Origin: Rhea pennata
Lineage: Eukaryota; Chordata; Aves; Rheiformes; Rheidae
Reading direction: 5' to 3'
Assembly: GCF_028389875.1 (NCBI RefSeq)
Contig: NC_084664.1
Span: 37,520,323 to 37,584,322 of the forward strand
DNA: 64,000 nucleotides
A program made the position numbers and the translations under genes. The notes below the pieces were generated by a model, which worked only from the letters and a program-made list of their open reading frames with translations, had not been told where the DNA came from and did no database searches. This document shows positions 35,590 to 46,883 of the stretch, one piece after another. How positions within the stretch are numbered: the stretch's first letter is position 1; each line of letters begins with the position of its first letter.

Positions 35590-35740
35590 CTGCATTCAAA
35601 GGGGAGGGGGCCAGGTCGGGGGGGGGGCAGGGACAGGCCCACGGCGCGGAGGAGCCCCCGCGGCCGCCGCTGCGGCCGGGCTGCGGGCAGCCTAGGCACC
35701 CGGCTCCCACCGCCCCCGCCGGGGGAGGGCAAGAGCCGCC
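35590..35740. promoter_or_regulatory. Short CpG island
   Basis: GC- and CpG-rich block next to G runs. No TATA box or donor was identified, so its role is unknown. Confidence 0.35.
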
Positions 35741-37149
35741 TCCCGACTCCCCCACTTCTTTTTTGGACTCCTTTACCGGCCGAGTGCGCGCAAGGCCATC
35801 TCTTCAAACCGTCATTAAAGTGCATTAAAACGCATCTAAAAGTTATGAATGGCAACAAACGGCCTTTTAGCGCCTGCCAATATTTTTTTTTGTATTAAAC
35901 GCTGTCTTGATTTTATTGCGAGCACTGCCCACGGAGAATGCTGAAATGTACGAGGGATGGAGTTTTGTTTAAGCCATAGCCAGCTTTTTAAAAACTTTAA
36001 TTTATAGGCTAAAGGCCAAGATGCTTACCCATTTGTTCAGACAAATGCAAAATAAAGTCACCGCTCTGGAAGCAAAATGCGATTTTCTTTTCCGATCATT
36101 TCAATGTCAAGCAGCATATTTTTTTTCCTCTTTGCTTCAGAAGGACTTTTTAGAGCCTGAGCATTTTTAAGCGGAAATCTTTCCGAGAAAAAGGAGGGGG
36201 AAAGACAGATACAGCTCTGCAGTTCTACTTATCATTCTTTTTCGGAAATATGCTCCTGTCAAGGTTTATTTCCCATAGCAAACCACCTTTGCTACTGCCA
36301 AGAGCTCTAGACGGGGATAGATTAAATACCAGATTATTCTCTTGGTGGAAAAAAATACAAAACATTTGCGGTACCCTTCCATCCGCATTAACAGATTAAG
36401 TTCCCTCTCTGTTCATGGAAATTTCAAATTTAAGCGACAGAGGACGCCAGGAATCAGGCGATTATAAATCTATATATCCAGATACTTGGAATTAAAGTAT
36501 ATGTCTCTGAATTCTGCATGAATTATTTCGAATGAAACGGAGTTAATCTTTTTTTATCTTTAATTATGTTTAGCATTTTACACTGGTACAGAAATATTAC
36601 CCTGACATTCATATTTCGACAAATTCGCTAAAAATGCATTATTAAATTCTTCCCTCTGTCCTTTGCTTCCTTCTACACATCCCTTTCTGTATGCAACATT
36701 TTTTTTTCAATGGAGACGAGAAAATGGAGTGTCGATTTTGTTTGTGTGTGGTTTGTTCTTTACTTTTATGCTTGTTTTGCTTTCAAATACTTGTTCCGGG
36801 ACAATTTTTTAATGTCTGCAAATAAAACTCCTCGCATATATATATCCCCCACACAAGCCAGGCACAATCACTTTTCCACGACTGTTTTAAGAAATTTTGG
36901 ATAACGAAGGGAATATAAATAATAAATTTCTTCGAGCCGCGTGCATATGCGGACGTTGTGAAGTAATGTATCATGTAGGTTAATTATTTTCGCTGCTGAT
37001 ATACATACTTATAAAACATATTAGGGATATATTTTAGGACGCTGGAGGGGGATTGGTGAGAGGATAATATGTAATACAACAGCAATTTGTACTTGAAAAT
37101 GTATGTGCCAACAGCTTTTGGACGCTAAATGACGGCAATAAATAATGCG

Positions 37150-37480
37150 AACACACACCCCGACGCACGGCTCTCCGCACGCTGCGCGGCCGCGGCGGAG
37201 GGCCGGGGGGATGCGCGGCGCGGCGCACCGACGGCAGCGCCGAGGAGCGCGCAGGCAGGCACGGAAGGGCCACGGGCGCGACGTGTTCCGCGAACGAGAC
37301 GACGTGGCCGTCCCTCCTTTGGTGTCCCCCGGCCCCCAAACGCTGCAGCGGAGGGTCGCGCCCGAAGGGCCGCCGGTGCCCCGGGCCCGATCCCGTTGCC
37401 GGCCCGGGGCTCTCCGCGGGCCGCCGCGCAGGGCCAGCAGGGGCCCTGCCCGCTGGGAATCACGACCGGCCCCTGCTGCT
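37150..37480. promoter_or_regulatory. CpG island in the HOXA11-HOXA13 interval
   Basis: A GC-dense stretch of about 330 bp between AT-rich flanks; all frames are open over parts of it because stops are rare. A minus-strand donor-like CAC|GTAAGTC lies at about 37508, on the upstream side for that strand, so it does not define an exon starting in the island. It may be a distal HOXA11 promoter, but this is unsupported. Confidence 0.4.
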
Positions 37481-39359
37481 GAAGCCTGCGGGAACCTCGA
37501 CGCTGACTTACGTGCTAGCGCGGGTCCGATCCAAAACGTTACCTTACTCCCGGCCAGCTATCGCAAGCCCAACGCTCCCCTTCTTTACGCTGCGAAATAT
37601 ATATGTGGTGCAGCTATTTGAACAGTAGTGGGAATTGGAATTTGCCACTCCACGCTCAGTTTAGAAAAACTTAGCAAATTTGAAGGGCAAGCAGTTCAGT
37701 GTGAAAGTATAATATTCAAACGCTAGCTCCGATTAACAGTTACCTTTAAAAAAGAGCTGTTATTTTACTAAAGTCGGCCATATTCCCGTTGTGGGTTTCT
37801 CTCCAGACGCCCCTCAGCTGTATCGCTCTGGGGCACGGTGTGAAAAAAGAAGATACTTCTAATAACACACTAAAACAGTCATCACTGACTGTCGCTAATG
37901 AAATGCAACTCGAAGCATGCAGGTCACCCACACCTCCGACCTGAAACACATGTAATTTGCGGTGTGTCTCATACAATAATTACCCAGCTTGCGAAACAGA
38001 AAGGAATAAATAGAAATATTCACCTGGAGCCGGAGCAAGTGTAATGCACAAGTGACTTTCTCCAAGTAAATTAGCTCCTTCAGGAGAAGGTGTTGTAGTG
38101 AAAGGGAGAAAAGGTGCCTGCCCCAGCTCTGCCAGCGAGGCAGACCGCCAGGTAGCTGCCTGCGGGCAGCAGGTACGGTCAGGACAGCCGGGCCACCGAG
38201 GGGCCGCAGCCCGCGGGCTGGAGCCCGGGCCCGGCCGGCCAGCTCGTTCCCTTCCCCTCGGGATGATGCTCCCAGGAGAAGTGACCGTCTGCGGCTCCAG
38301 ACAGCCCCAAAGTGGGATTTTGCTGCACCGCTGAAAATGCCCCTAAGGCCAGGGCAGGCCGCGGAGGTGCGCGGCGCAGCTGCGGGCCTGCTCGGCGCCC
38401 TCCCGGCCTTGTTGAGCCTCTGGGCTTCGCTTTCACTCTCTTGGCCGCCCGATGGGCGAGCTGTGCCGTACCATGCTGTGGGAACTGCTTCCCCGTCCCC
38501 TCACAGACACGGAGACCCTCTCCAGGGCAGAGTCCGACTGCAAGGCCTCATAACCGGCGATCACATATGCACCTCTCCTCCGTAATTTTCATAACAAGGC
38601 CAGGGAAATATGATTCAGAAAGTCCCTCACTGGTCCCTGAAGGGATGACACAGATATTCCCACGTTCAGTGGCTGCAGGTCACATCGCAGCTTTGCTCCA
38701 CTTGAAAAATCTCGGCGTTCCGCAGACCTGATAGACCCTAAGACCTGCAAGCGGGAAGCCCAATAACGCCCGGAACATCTGCTGCGCCCTGCTGCTCTCG
38801 GAAAATCCGCACGCATTCGGAAATGCTGAAACAAAACGAGCGAAAGGCCCCATATACTACAGCTTCCTGGAAAACAGATATTTCTCCTTCAGGTACTTTT
38901 CATGTAAGTTATTACACGCAGGCGTTACAGGCAGATCTGAGTGTCAGAACGCTCTCTGTGCTGATCCCCGCAGAGGTAGGTCCTTTTGAATTTCAGAAAT
39001 GTAAGTCTAGAAGTCTACGGTTAGCGCGGTATATGATACTTTTAAAATTTACCGTAAAGGTTTCCCAATAACTCTAATTAGAGACGCAGACCACCACAGG
39101 AGAAGGAGGCTGGCGGGGAGGGGGGGGGGTAAAAGAGGCAGAAGCAAACCTCTCTTTGTGCCCGGCAAAACTCGCTGGCCGCTCACGCAACGGTCAGACA
39201 CGCTCCTCACCTCAAACCGAGATTCCCCCAGCAGGGCGCCGCCGGACCAAAGATATGCGCCAGAAACCAGGCTCACCAGTCTCCTGCCAGCCTCGACAAA
39301 GAAGGAAAGAGTGACATAGCCTGTTCCAAGCCTTACATATCCCTAAGGCCCGTAATAGC

Positions 39360-39436
39360 GTGTGTGTGTATATATGTGTGTGTGTGTGTATACATATATA
39401 TATATATATATATATATGTACATATACATATATATG
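39360..39436. repeat. (GT)n(TA)n compound microsatellite
   Basis: GT units grade into TA units and then TACATATA variants. Confidence 0.95.
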
Positions 39437-39459
39437 TTTCTGCAGAGATGCATATGCAC

Positions 39460-39620
39460 AGTGCCGGGCAGCCCGGGCCGGTTCCGCGCGCGCAGGTGCA
39501 CGCGCGCACACGGGCGGGCGATGCGCGGGGCAGCGCGGCGGCGGCGGCGCTGGCGGCGGCGGCGCTGGCGGCGGCCGCGAGGTGGCGCCCTCGGCCCGCG
39601 AATACCGGCGGCGGCGGCGG
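39460..39620. promoter_or_regulatory. GCG-rich CpG island 3' of HOXA13
   Basis: Tandem GGC/GCG and TGGCGGCGG units at 39537-39575 and again at 39606-39622 surround a strong CTCF-like motif. The block lies about 0.6 kb beyond the last HOXA13 poly(A) signal. Confidence 0.5.
39575..39588 (+). promoter_or_regulatory. Likely CTCF site between HOXA11 and HOXA13
   Basis: CCGCGAGGTGGCGC matches CCGCGNGGNGGCAG everywhere except the last two bases, where GC is a common variant. Plus-strand orientation. Confidence 0.5.
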
Positions 39621-39629
39621 CGCCGCGAG

Positions 39630-39686
39630 CTGTCAAAAGTCAAGGTCACAAATTGCCTCCCCCCCTTCCCCCCCCCGTCAAGGTCA
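39630..39686 (+). promoter_or_regulatory. TALE site and paired TCAAGGTCA nuclear-receptor sites
   Basis: CTGTCA lies at 39630-39635 (TGACAG on the other strand, MEIS/TGIF core). Two perfect TCAAGGTCA extended half-sites follow at 39640-39648 and 39678-39686, the form bound by ERR and NR5A monomers. Function is inferred. Confidence 0.4.
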
Positions 39687-39988
39687 AGGTTTAAGGCCTT
39701 CCTAGCCCTGACGCTGCAACCGATACCCGCGCAGGCATCGTCAGGCTCGGCGATAAACCTCCAGCGCCGCAGTCCCCGCGTTAGAGGGGCCGGCGGCTGG
39801 TTTTCATTTTCCGACAAGAGCTGCAGCACTACATTGATATCATCTCTCTCTTTCTTTCTTTCGTTTTTTTTTCCCTCCCCTATCCCCTAGTCCCTCTTCA
39901 AAATACCTGACTCTTTAACATTACTAAATAATTTACAACTTAGAAAAGCTGGTTATCAGGCCTGCTGCCCCACATTAATACCATCAAT

Positions 39989-39989
39989 A

Positions 39990-40020
<31 letters not shown>

Positions 40021-40074
40021 CAGATACACACACACACACACACATACACACACACACACACACACATATATATC
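39989..40074. repeat. (TA)n(CA)n compound microsatellite
   Basis: A TA run leads into CA units and ends in TATATA. It lies just beyond the likely HOXA13 transcript end. Confidence 0.95.
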
Positions 40075-40180
40075 AACTACATAATGGAAGACAGCAATAT
40101 TACAGTTACAAGGTAGATATATTGTATTTCTTTACGAAATGCACTTAGGTATCGAAAAATAAAGAGTATTTCTTTCAGGT

Positions 40181-41453
40181 TTTATTACAGTGACTATTTT
40201 ATTAACAGTATTAATACTACTATACCTATCTACACGTCTTGGATTTCCATTTTTTTCAGTAGAAATATAAAAAAAAATGAGGGTGCACAAGTACATTTTC
40301 ACAGTGCGCTGATTTTTTTTTATTTACAAGATAGCTTCTTATAGTGAATAAAAACAAAATAATGTGCTGGTTGAAATAACTGATTGGATTAAAAGGTGCT
40401 GTAAAAAGAATCCCTAAACGTTCTAATGCGGCCTCATAACAGACAATAAACAAGGAGAAACGACTAATTACTTATAGATCAAAATATAGATTATATAAAT
40501 CAAAATACTTCTGGGGAAAAATGTATTTCAGTTCGAAGTTCTCGGATTTTTTTTCCAGAAAGCATTTTTTTTTTACTATAACGTAATGCCAATGCTCATG
40601 TTTTTGTATCCACCCAGAGTCAAACATTTAAAATTTTCCGGGGACTTACAATATTAATTCTTGAAGATCATTTGAGGTTTAAAATAGGCAGAGTCTTTAA
40701 AAAAGGAGCTATTGTACGGTCTGCAGGAAAAAAAAAAAACAGTTCAGATGAAATCATCTACTGAAAATAAAAAATAAAAAAGAACAAAAACAAAAGAAAG
40801 ATATCTCCAAGCAAATATTTTCCTTTCTATCCCCAATAGTTTGCGATGTTCTTATTTTGCTATCAAGATAAATCCTCCAGAGCTTCCTTCATTACTGATG
40901 TCTCTGAAATCCTTATTCAGTACCATCGAGGTTTATTATTACTTTTTTTTTTTACATTAAATGCATTGCTTAAAAACATACAGTAATTGTACTTTTCTTT
41001 CACTGTGGTTTACCTGAGCAGTCATTCAACAGACAGTTTGGATTGCAATGGAAGAAAAAAAAAGCTTATGTGTACACATCGACCTCCTCACTGTAACCAG
41101 CTCTCAGATCGTGGCCACGAAGAGTGTTCTAAAATAGCAAAGTCGTAGAAGTACTTACAAGTTTCTCACAAAATTGTATGTCTTAACTGAAAGTGAATCT
41201 CTCAGGGCTGGGTTTTGGGGATTTACAGTTTGTCAGTTACACTGTCTGCTTTGGATTTCGGGAGAACTGTCAGTTTTAACCATTTGCTACAGCAATATTA
41301 AAAAAATGCTATAATTCCAAAGATACAGATCTCTTGTTCTGAAAGAAGAGGTTCATTGTCTTTTCTTTTTTTAATTATTATTAATAATTATTTTAATCTG
41401 AACACCAAAAAAGTCCTTTTTGTCGTGAGCTGCTGCTTCTCCATTTTAATCCA
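40181..41453 (-). other. HOXA13: HOXA13 3' untranslated region
   Basis: AT-rich sequence follows the stop codon. AATAAA signals on the minus strand lie at 40318-40323, 40198-40203 and 40181-40186, giving a 3'UTR of about 1.1-1.3 kb. Confidence 0.55.
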
Positions 41454-43016
41454 TTAACTGGTAGTCTTCAATTTGTTGATAACTTTTTTCTCTTTGACCC
41501 TTCTGTTTTGGAACCAGATTGTGACCTGTCTCTCTGACAGATTTGTAGTTGCCGATATCCTTCTTCGTTTGTCTTTGGTTATGAATTTATTTGTAGCATA
41601 TTCCCTTTCGAGTTCTTTTAACTGAACCTTTGTATAAGGTACTCGTTTCTTTCTCCCACGTCTGTAAGAGTTCGCATCTGAGGGATGCGAAACGACGTCT
41701 GGAACAGAAAAACCATGCACGCAAGCGTTATAAAATCGTTATAGCTGATTGGGACATCTTCATATGGTACAGAGGTTAGCGTTACCGTGCACTTCTACGT
41801 CTGCCTGCTCTCTAGGCTTAGTTTAGCTGCAGAAGCATTGCTCAGCATTTGAAATTTCTCTTTTTCTTTGCTACAGCAAGCAGCTTTTAGGTGTGGAAAG
41901 CCCTGCTGCTGTCAGACAGACAACCATAATAAAAACCCGTGAAGTCCCGAGAAGGGGGCTAGGAGAAACTCTACCCGGTCGCTGCAATTTTGCAAGGGTG
42001 CAGGCTGCAGTGTTTACGGAAAAATCTCGCTAGGCGCGAATACTTCATACCTTTAGCAGCCTTTTTTCAGCTGTTTCCTTTCCTAGGGCGCTCGGCACTT
42101 GGGGCGGGCTGGGCTCCCCGGGTGTTTGGGGAGGGGGGACCGGGGGGAACATTAGTGCCCTGCCAGCCGGCGCCGGGGCATGTGCGCGCAGCCGGCGGGG
42201 GCCGGGGTCAGCCCGCAGGTTATCTCGCAAAATAAGCGAGCGGGGCGAGCCGGGGTCGGGGGCGAGGGCCGGGGGGGGGGGAGGGGCCGAGCGGTACCGG
42301 GGCCCGGGGCGGGGGGCCGGGGGCCATGCAGGTGTATTACCCGGGAGGGCGGATTTCCAGAGGTGCGGCGGCTGGCTCTGCTCCTTGGGGCAGTACACTT
42401 GCCCGTTCCACCCGTTGGTGATGGCCCACGGCTGGTAGCTGTCCATGGGGAGCAGGGGGTCGTGCCTCGGCTCGCCGGGGCCGCCGATGGTGGGCACGAC
42501 GGGCATATCCAGGTAGCCGGGCACCGGCTGGTAGGGCCCGGCGGCGTAGCCCTGGTAGAAGGCGAACTCCTTGGCCCGCGACGTGAAGTCCTCGCCGGAG
42601 ACGGAGGTGTCCATGTACTTGTCGGCGAACGTGGAGGCGGGCTGGGCGCAGGACTTGATGGCGTTGTGGTGGGTCATGCGGCACGGGTAGTAGCCGCTGC
42701 CGAAGTAGCCGTAGGGCAGCGCGGGGCCGGAGGAGCTCTGCACGGCGGCGGAGCAGGGGCTGCACTGCTTGACAGCGGGCTCGGCCATGCCGGCGGCGGG
42801 GGCCTCGCTCGACGTGTAGGCGGCGGCGCTGGGGGCGGCCAGGGGCGCGGGGTGAGCCATCAGGTTGCGGCAGGGGTTGGCGGCCGCCGCCGCCGCCGCG
42901 AAGTTGCTGCCCGCGTGAAACCCGTCCATGTTCTTATTGATCTCATCCAGGCTGTTGTCGTAGAGGAACATGACGGGCTCGATCCAGCGGGGGTGGAGGA
43001 GCACGGAGGCTGTCAT
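41454..43016 (-). CDS. HOXA13: HOXA13 homeobox transcription factor (two exons)
   Basis: Exon 1 is 42341-43016 and exon 2 is 41454-41698, giving 306 residues against 388 in human. The start [20 protein letters not shown] and the segments [23 protein letters not shown] and [17 protein letters not shown] are the HOXA13 N-terminal domain. A single 7-Ala tract (residues 40-46) stands where mammals have several long tracts; this accounts for most of the length difference. The donor is CCCG|GTAATA and the acceptor TGTTCCAG|ACGTCG; they join to [21 protein letters not shown]. The homeodomain is residues 240-299 ([12 protein letters not shown] to KKVINK), with the group-13 features [21 protein letters not shown], ending in LKTTS. 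The protein is a nuclear factor for autopod, hindgut and urogenital patterning. Confidence 0.97.
41699..42340 (-). other. HOXA13: HOXA13 intron 1
   Basis: This 642-bp GT-AG intron is the shortest of the four. The 5' part (about 42080-42340) continues the CpG island of exon 1; the rest is of ordinary composition. Confidence 0.9.
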
Positions 43017-43215
43017 AGCCCGATCCGCATTGAGACTAGTGGCTCTTTTTTAAAAGCCCCAAAGACTGAAAAAAGAGATACTAAATCTCCGGGACTTGAC
43101 CGAGGCTGACGCGCCAGCGCCGCGCCAGGCGCGCGCCCATTGGGCCGCCCGCCCCCACGTGATATGCAAAGCAGCTGATAAACATCTGAAGGGATAAAGT
43201 GGAGATAATTAAAGC
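43017..43215 (-). promoter_or_regulatory. HOXA13: HOXA13 proximal promoter
   Basis: On the minus strand CACGTG (43156-43161, 140 bp upstream of the ATG) is followed after 12 nt by CCAATGGGC (43135-43143). This is the same pair and order as at HOXA9. An octamer-like TTTGCATAT overlaps the E-box's upstream flank, and a TTTAAAAAAG stretch lies in the likely 5'UTR. Confidence 0.65.
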
Positions 43216-43586
43216 GGGCAATAACCGGGCCGGGGCCGCCGTCGGGGCCGCGGCGGGCGCCGGGGCCGCGGGCAGCGCCCCGCGCCGCGGCACGCCTGCC
43301 CTCCGCCTCCCTCCCCGCGGCACCCGGCCGCCGGCGTTTCGGCCCTGTTGCTGCCGCGACGCGTTCCCCGAGGTGCAGGGCTCCCCCTCCCCGCCCCGGC
43401 ACCCCCCTTGCGTGTGTGTGAGGGGGCTGCCTTGCTCGGCTTGATTTTGTTGTGTGTTCCCCCCCACACACACCCGCCTCGGACAGGGGGCGGCTGGGCT
43501 GCCTCCTTCCTTCCCTCTCTCTGCGTCTTAGACGCCGGCCCGAGGAGCCACCTCGCCCCGGAGAGGGTTGGCGGCGCCCCGGGCAG
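43216..43586 (+). ncRNA. Candidate first exon of a HOTTIP-like lncRNA
   Basis: A CpG-rich stretch divergent from HOXA13 ends in a plus-strand donor, GGCAG|GTACGAG (exon end 43586). A strong acceptor, CCTTTTCTTTCAG|GCTCCAG, lies at 44791-44793 on the same strand. In mammals HOTTIP is transcribed away from HOXA13 at this place and supports 5' HOXA expression through WDR5/MLL. No sequence match to HOTTIP can be claimed; the call rests on position and splice signals. Confidence 0.3.
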
Positions 43587-45766
43587 GTACGAGCGCGCGG
43601 GATGCTGGCACGCAGGCCCTGCCGCGGACCTTGGCGGAAATTGCTCCCAAGGCCGCACGCCGGACCAGATAAGGGGTTGCAAGCTCCAGGGGTACTTACT
43701 TTCTTTATTTCTTTCTTTTCTTTCTTTTTCTTTTTCCTTCCTGCCCATCGAAAACCAAAGCCCCATGTCGCTTCTCTTGCCACAAAGCCTCCGAAGTCAG
43801 ATAAGACTGACTGGAAACTCAGATTTCTCAGGATGGGCTCGGGGAACGGGAGGGTTAAATGGAACTCCGTCGTAACTCTGCTGTATTATTTGTTACAGTA
43901 ATAATAAAAGCCGGGGCCTACAATTCGGCTTGAAGCTTCTTTGGCTGTAAAATATCATGTCGGATTGTATAGCGTGCGTATGGACCCACGATGCTCTTTT
44001 GTGCTGGGAAAGACAGTTTCTTGACTGAAAATGCTTTCTTGATGTTGTTGTTCTTTTTTTTTTTCCTTTTAATGGTCGTATCTCTATGTGAAAGAGATCT
44101 AGAAAATATTTTAATTCTTTTTCACGAAAATAAAGTTCGGAATTTTTCAAGAGAGAAAAAAAATCCAGATTTAATATTCACCACCCTTCCCACCGACGCG
44201 GATGCGTTTCCCCTCAGTATTCAATTATTTGCACACAGCCTTGAACTCAAACTGCTCTATCACAGAGCTACCAATAAACTTGACCTAGAGCGGCATTCGT
44301 CTCATCCTTAACAGCTCTCAGCCTTAATGCGTGTGGACAAAACATCCCCAATTCTCCCATATTGAAAACTAATTTTTGCAATTGCATGTTGCTTTGTTTT
44401 GCGCCTGACAGCTCGGCGTATTTATTATACTATTGTGCTTCCCATTGACGTTGTAGCATTGTTTTGCCCGCATTGCTACAAGCGTGGAGTGGTCCTGGGA
44501 CGTACATTGTTACGGGCAGGCTTTTCCTTGACCATCGCAGGCAGCACATCTGCCAGCTGTGTGAAATATCCCTTTGGCACCCATGTATTTTTCAAGGTGG
44601 TTTTTACGTGCGATTGGTTGGGATATGTGAAGTTACTGTCATTCCTCTGGTAATTTAGCAATATTTTAGCAACTTTTCCCTTAATTGTAGCCAATAAACA
44701 GTTCCCATTTTGACTTTGCTTACTCTTTTCCGCATTCTTTCTGATGGCCAAAAGCAAATATTTATTCCCCGCATATTTTCCCTTTTCTTTCAGGCTCCAG
44801 TTTTGAAACCTGTGGATTCCCCCGGTCAAACATTGCTTGACTGCCATGAATTGGGCCGGTTTGTTTTCCTCTGGTTTCTCGAGCTGCTTTTCAAAAACGC
44901 CTTGCAGGGGGGCGGGGTGGGGGGAGAAGGGAGGGAGGCAGGCCAGCTCTATGGGGCAGCGCTGCTTTACATGCGGGTTAGACACGGCTAGAGGCCAAGG
45001 TCAAGTTGAAAGTTGCAGTGTAGCCAATGTGAGAACTGTCATTCACAGCCTGAAGACCCGTCTGATTTGTTAAAAACGGGTAGCCATGAGAGCAGTGATC
45101 TGCCCGGCTAGGTTCTCTCCCCCCCCCCCCCGCCCCCCCCAGCCCTCCCCCCTTCCCAAACTCTCCTCTCTCCTGGCTGCAGAGCGGTGCTTGCTTATCT
45201 GCCTCACTTTTCAAGCCTCTTTCCATAGGCAGGGAGAAGCTCTGCGAAAATGTAACTTAGAGACCCGGTGCAGGGGGGGGAGTGGAGGAGGGGGGCATCC
45301 GGTCTGCTACGTCTTGGTGGTTGTTTTTTTTGTTTTGTTTACCCACTTGGATTTGCTCCAACTCTGTGTGCAAAAGGGAGAAGAGAGATTAGATTAAAGA
45401 GGTCCCTCTTTCCGTTGTTGTGGGGTTCTTTGTGTTTTGTTTTGTTTTTTTTTTTCTCTTCCACATATCTCTCTCACTCTGGAGTTGTCTTTATCATTAG
45501 GAAAGACGACCATGCCTCTGACTGCTGATAAGGGAAATGATACAACAGTACCCTTCCCTTGTCTGCTGTGACGTGGGTGGGAATCGCGTAATTATACCAT
45601 TTTCTCAAAATAGTGAAAGAAATGACATCTGCATGGTGCATATTCATTACCACAAAGAAAAAAAGTTATCAGATTGAGGAGCTTATGCGTTTGTTTTGCT
45701 GTCCTAATTTTGTGATGACTGACCTATAACAAATTATTGACACCGGAAAGGGAGAAAAGCTTCATC

Positions 45767-45769
<3 letters not shown>

Positions 45770-45807
<38 letters not shown>
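45770..45807. repeat. Poly(A) run, 38 nt
   Basis: The longest homopolymer in the window, followed by T and C runs. No retrotransposon body was recognised upstream. Confidence 0.95.
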
Positions 45808-45809
<2 letters not shown>

Positions 45810-46859
45810 TTTTTTCCCCCCTCTAATGCCCAGTTTTCATTCTCCAGCTATGGGGCTGTAATTCCTTCCTGCCTTAATGGGTATCTGCCTTTCAATATTA
45901 GAAAGGAACCGTGAGGGCTGAAGGCATTGAGCAGAACAGATGTTATTCGAAAATCATGGACCCTGTAATGAACACCAGGGATAAAAATATGTTTGAGCCA
46001 TTCCCCTCGCCTTAAACATATACTATTCCCTGCCATTTCTTCGATAGCTTTTATTTTTTTTCCCCAGTACAAGCTCACTAAATCAACCAAAATTAAGCAA
46101 GAACTTACTTGAATCCATGGATTGGATTTGGTCATTCTCTACAAACGGTTAATTTGGGAAAATTAATTTGATAACCGATTACTTCCATTTATGTAACCTA
46201 AAGACCAATCGAAAGCTTCTTCCATTTTCCCGTTTTTTATTGATGAGTAAAATTAGGGTATACCAAATACAAGTGTATGATAGAACCTCAACATTTTTCA
46301 AGAGGTTTGATGCAAACTTCCGTAGTGCTTTGCATTTGTATGGCGTGTAAAACATCTTGGAGAGAAATACACCAGTGAAATCGTTTCATCTGAAGTGAGT
46401 ATCAATTCCTTAGGGGGCAAGAGAATGAAGAACCGTTATTAACAGGAGAATTTTAAAAAGTGCTGAATTTTTTCAGTAACAGGCAATTTCTAACTGATTT
46501 TGATATTCACAGGGCTGGCAACCCTCGCAGCGCACAGCCATGACCACTTCACATATGTAGAATATGTGTATAGTGCCATGTTCTTCCTTTGGCTGCGCTT
46601 CACTCTGCTCACAGGTGTAGGCAAAGGCAGAATTTGGACCTTATAAAAACTTTGGACCAAGACACTTCGTGTTCCTGATGCCATGAAGCCAATGACAGTC
46701 TTACCACAGTGAAGACTGAAGGATTTTGGCCTTAAACCAATATATACAAAAGATTTGTAAATCTTCCCATATGATGGGAATATGGCCACTAATTTTTCTA
46801 AAGAGGCCTTTAAACTTCTCTCTTCTTAGAGAAACAGCAAGTACTTTCAGCTGAATGTC

Positions 46860-46883
46860 TTTTTTTTTTTTTTTTTTTTTTTT
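46860..46883. repeat. Poly(T) run, 24 nt
   Basis: Pure T homopolymer in AT-rich DNA. Confidence 0.95.

Larger units (their letters stand above)
26621..40180. other. HOXA11-HOXA13 intergenic region
   Basis: These 13.6 kb hold no recognisable exon and no remnant of a group-12 gene, which jawed-vertebrate HOXA clusters lack. There are several simple repeats, CpG islands near 35.6, 37.2 and 39.5 kb, an AT-rich block dense in homeodomain sites at 29.8-29.97 kb, and CTCF-like motifs at 35263 and 39575. A CCAATAAAAA motif lies near 27695. Confidence 0.5.

Noticed and set aside
26621-40180. Search for a relic of HOXA12
   Set aside because: No homeobox-like peptide was found on either strand in the provided frames. 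Loss of this gene is shared by jawed vertebrates.
42045-43109. Long antisense frames over HOXA13 exon 1
   Set aside because: They are shadows of the GC-rich sense exon.
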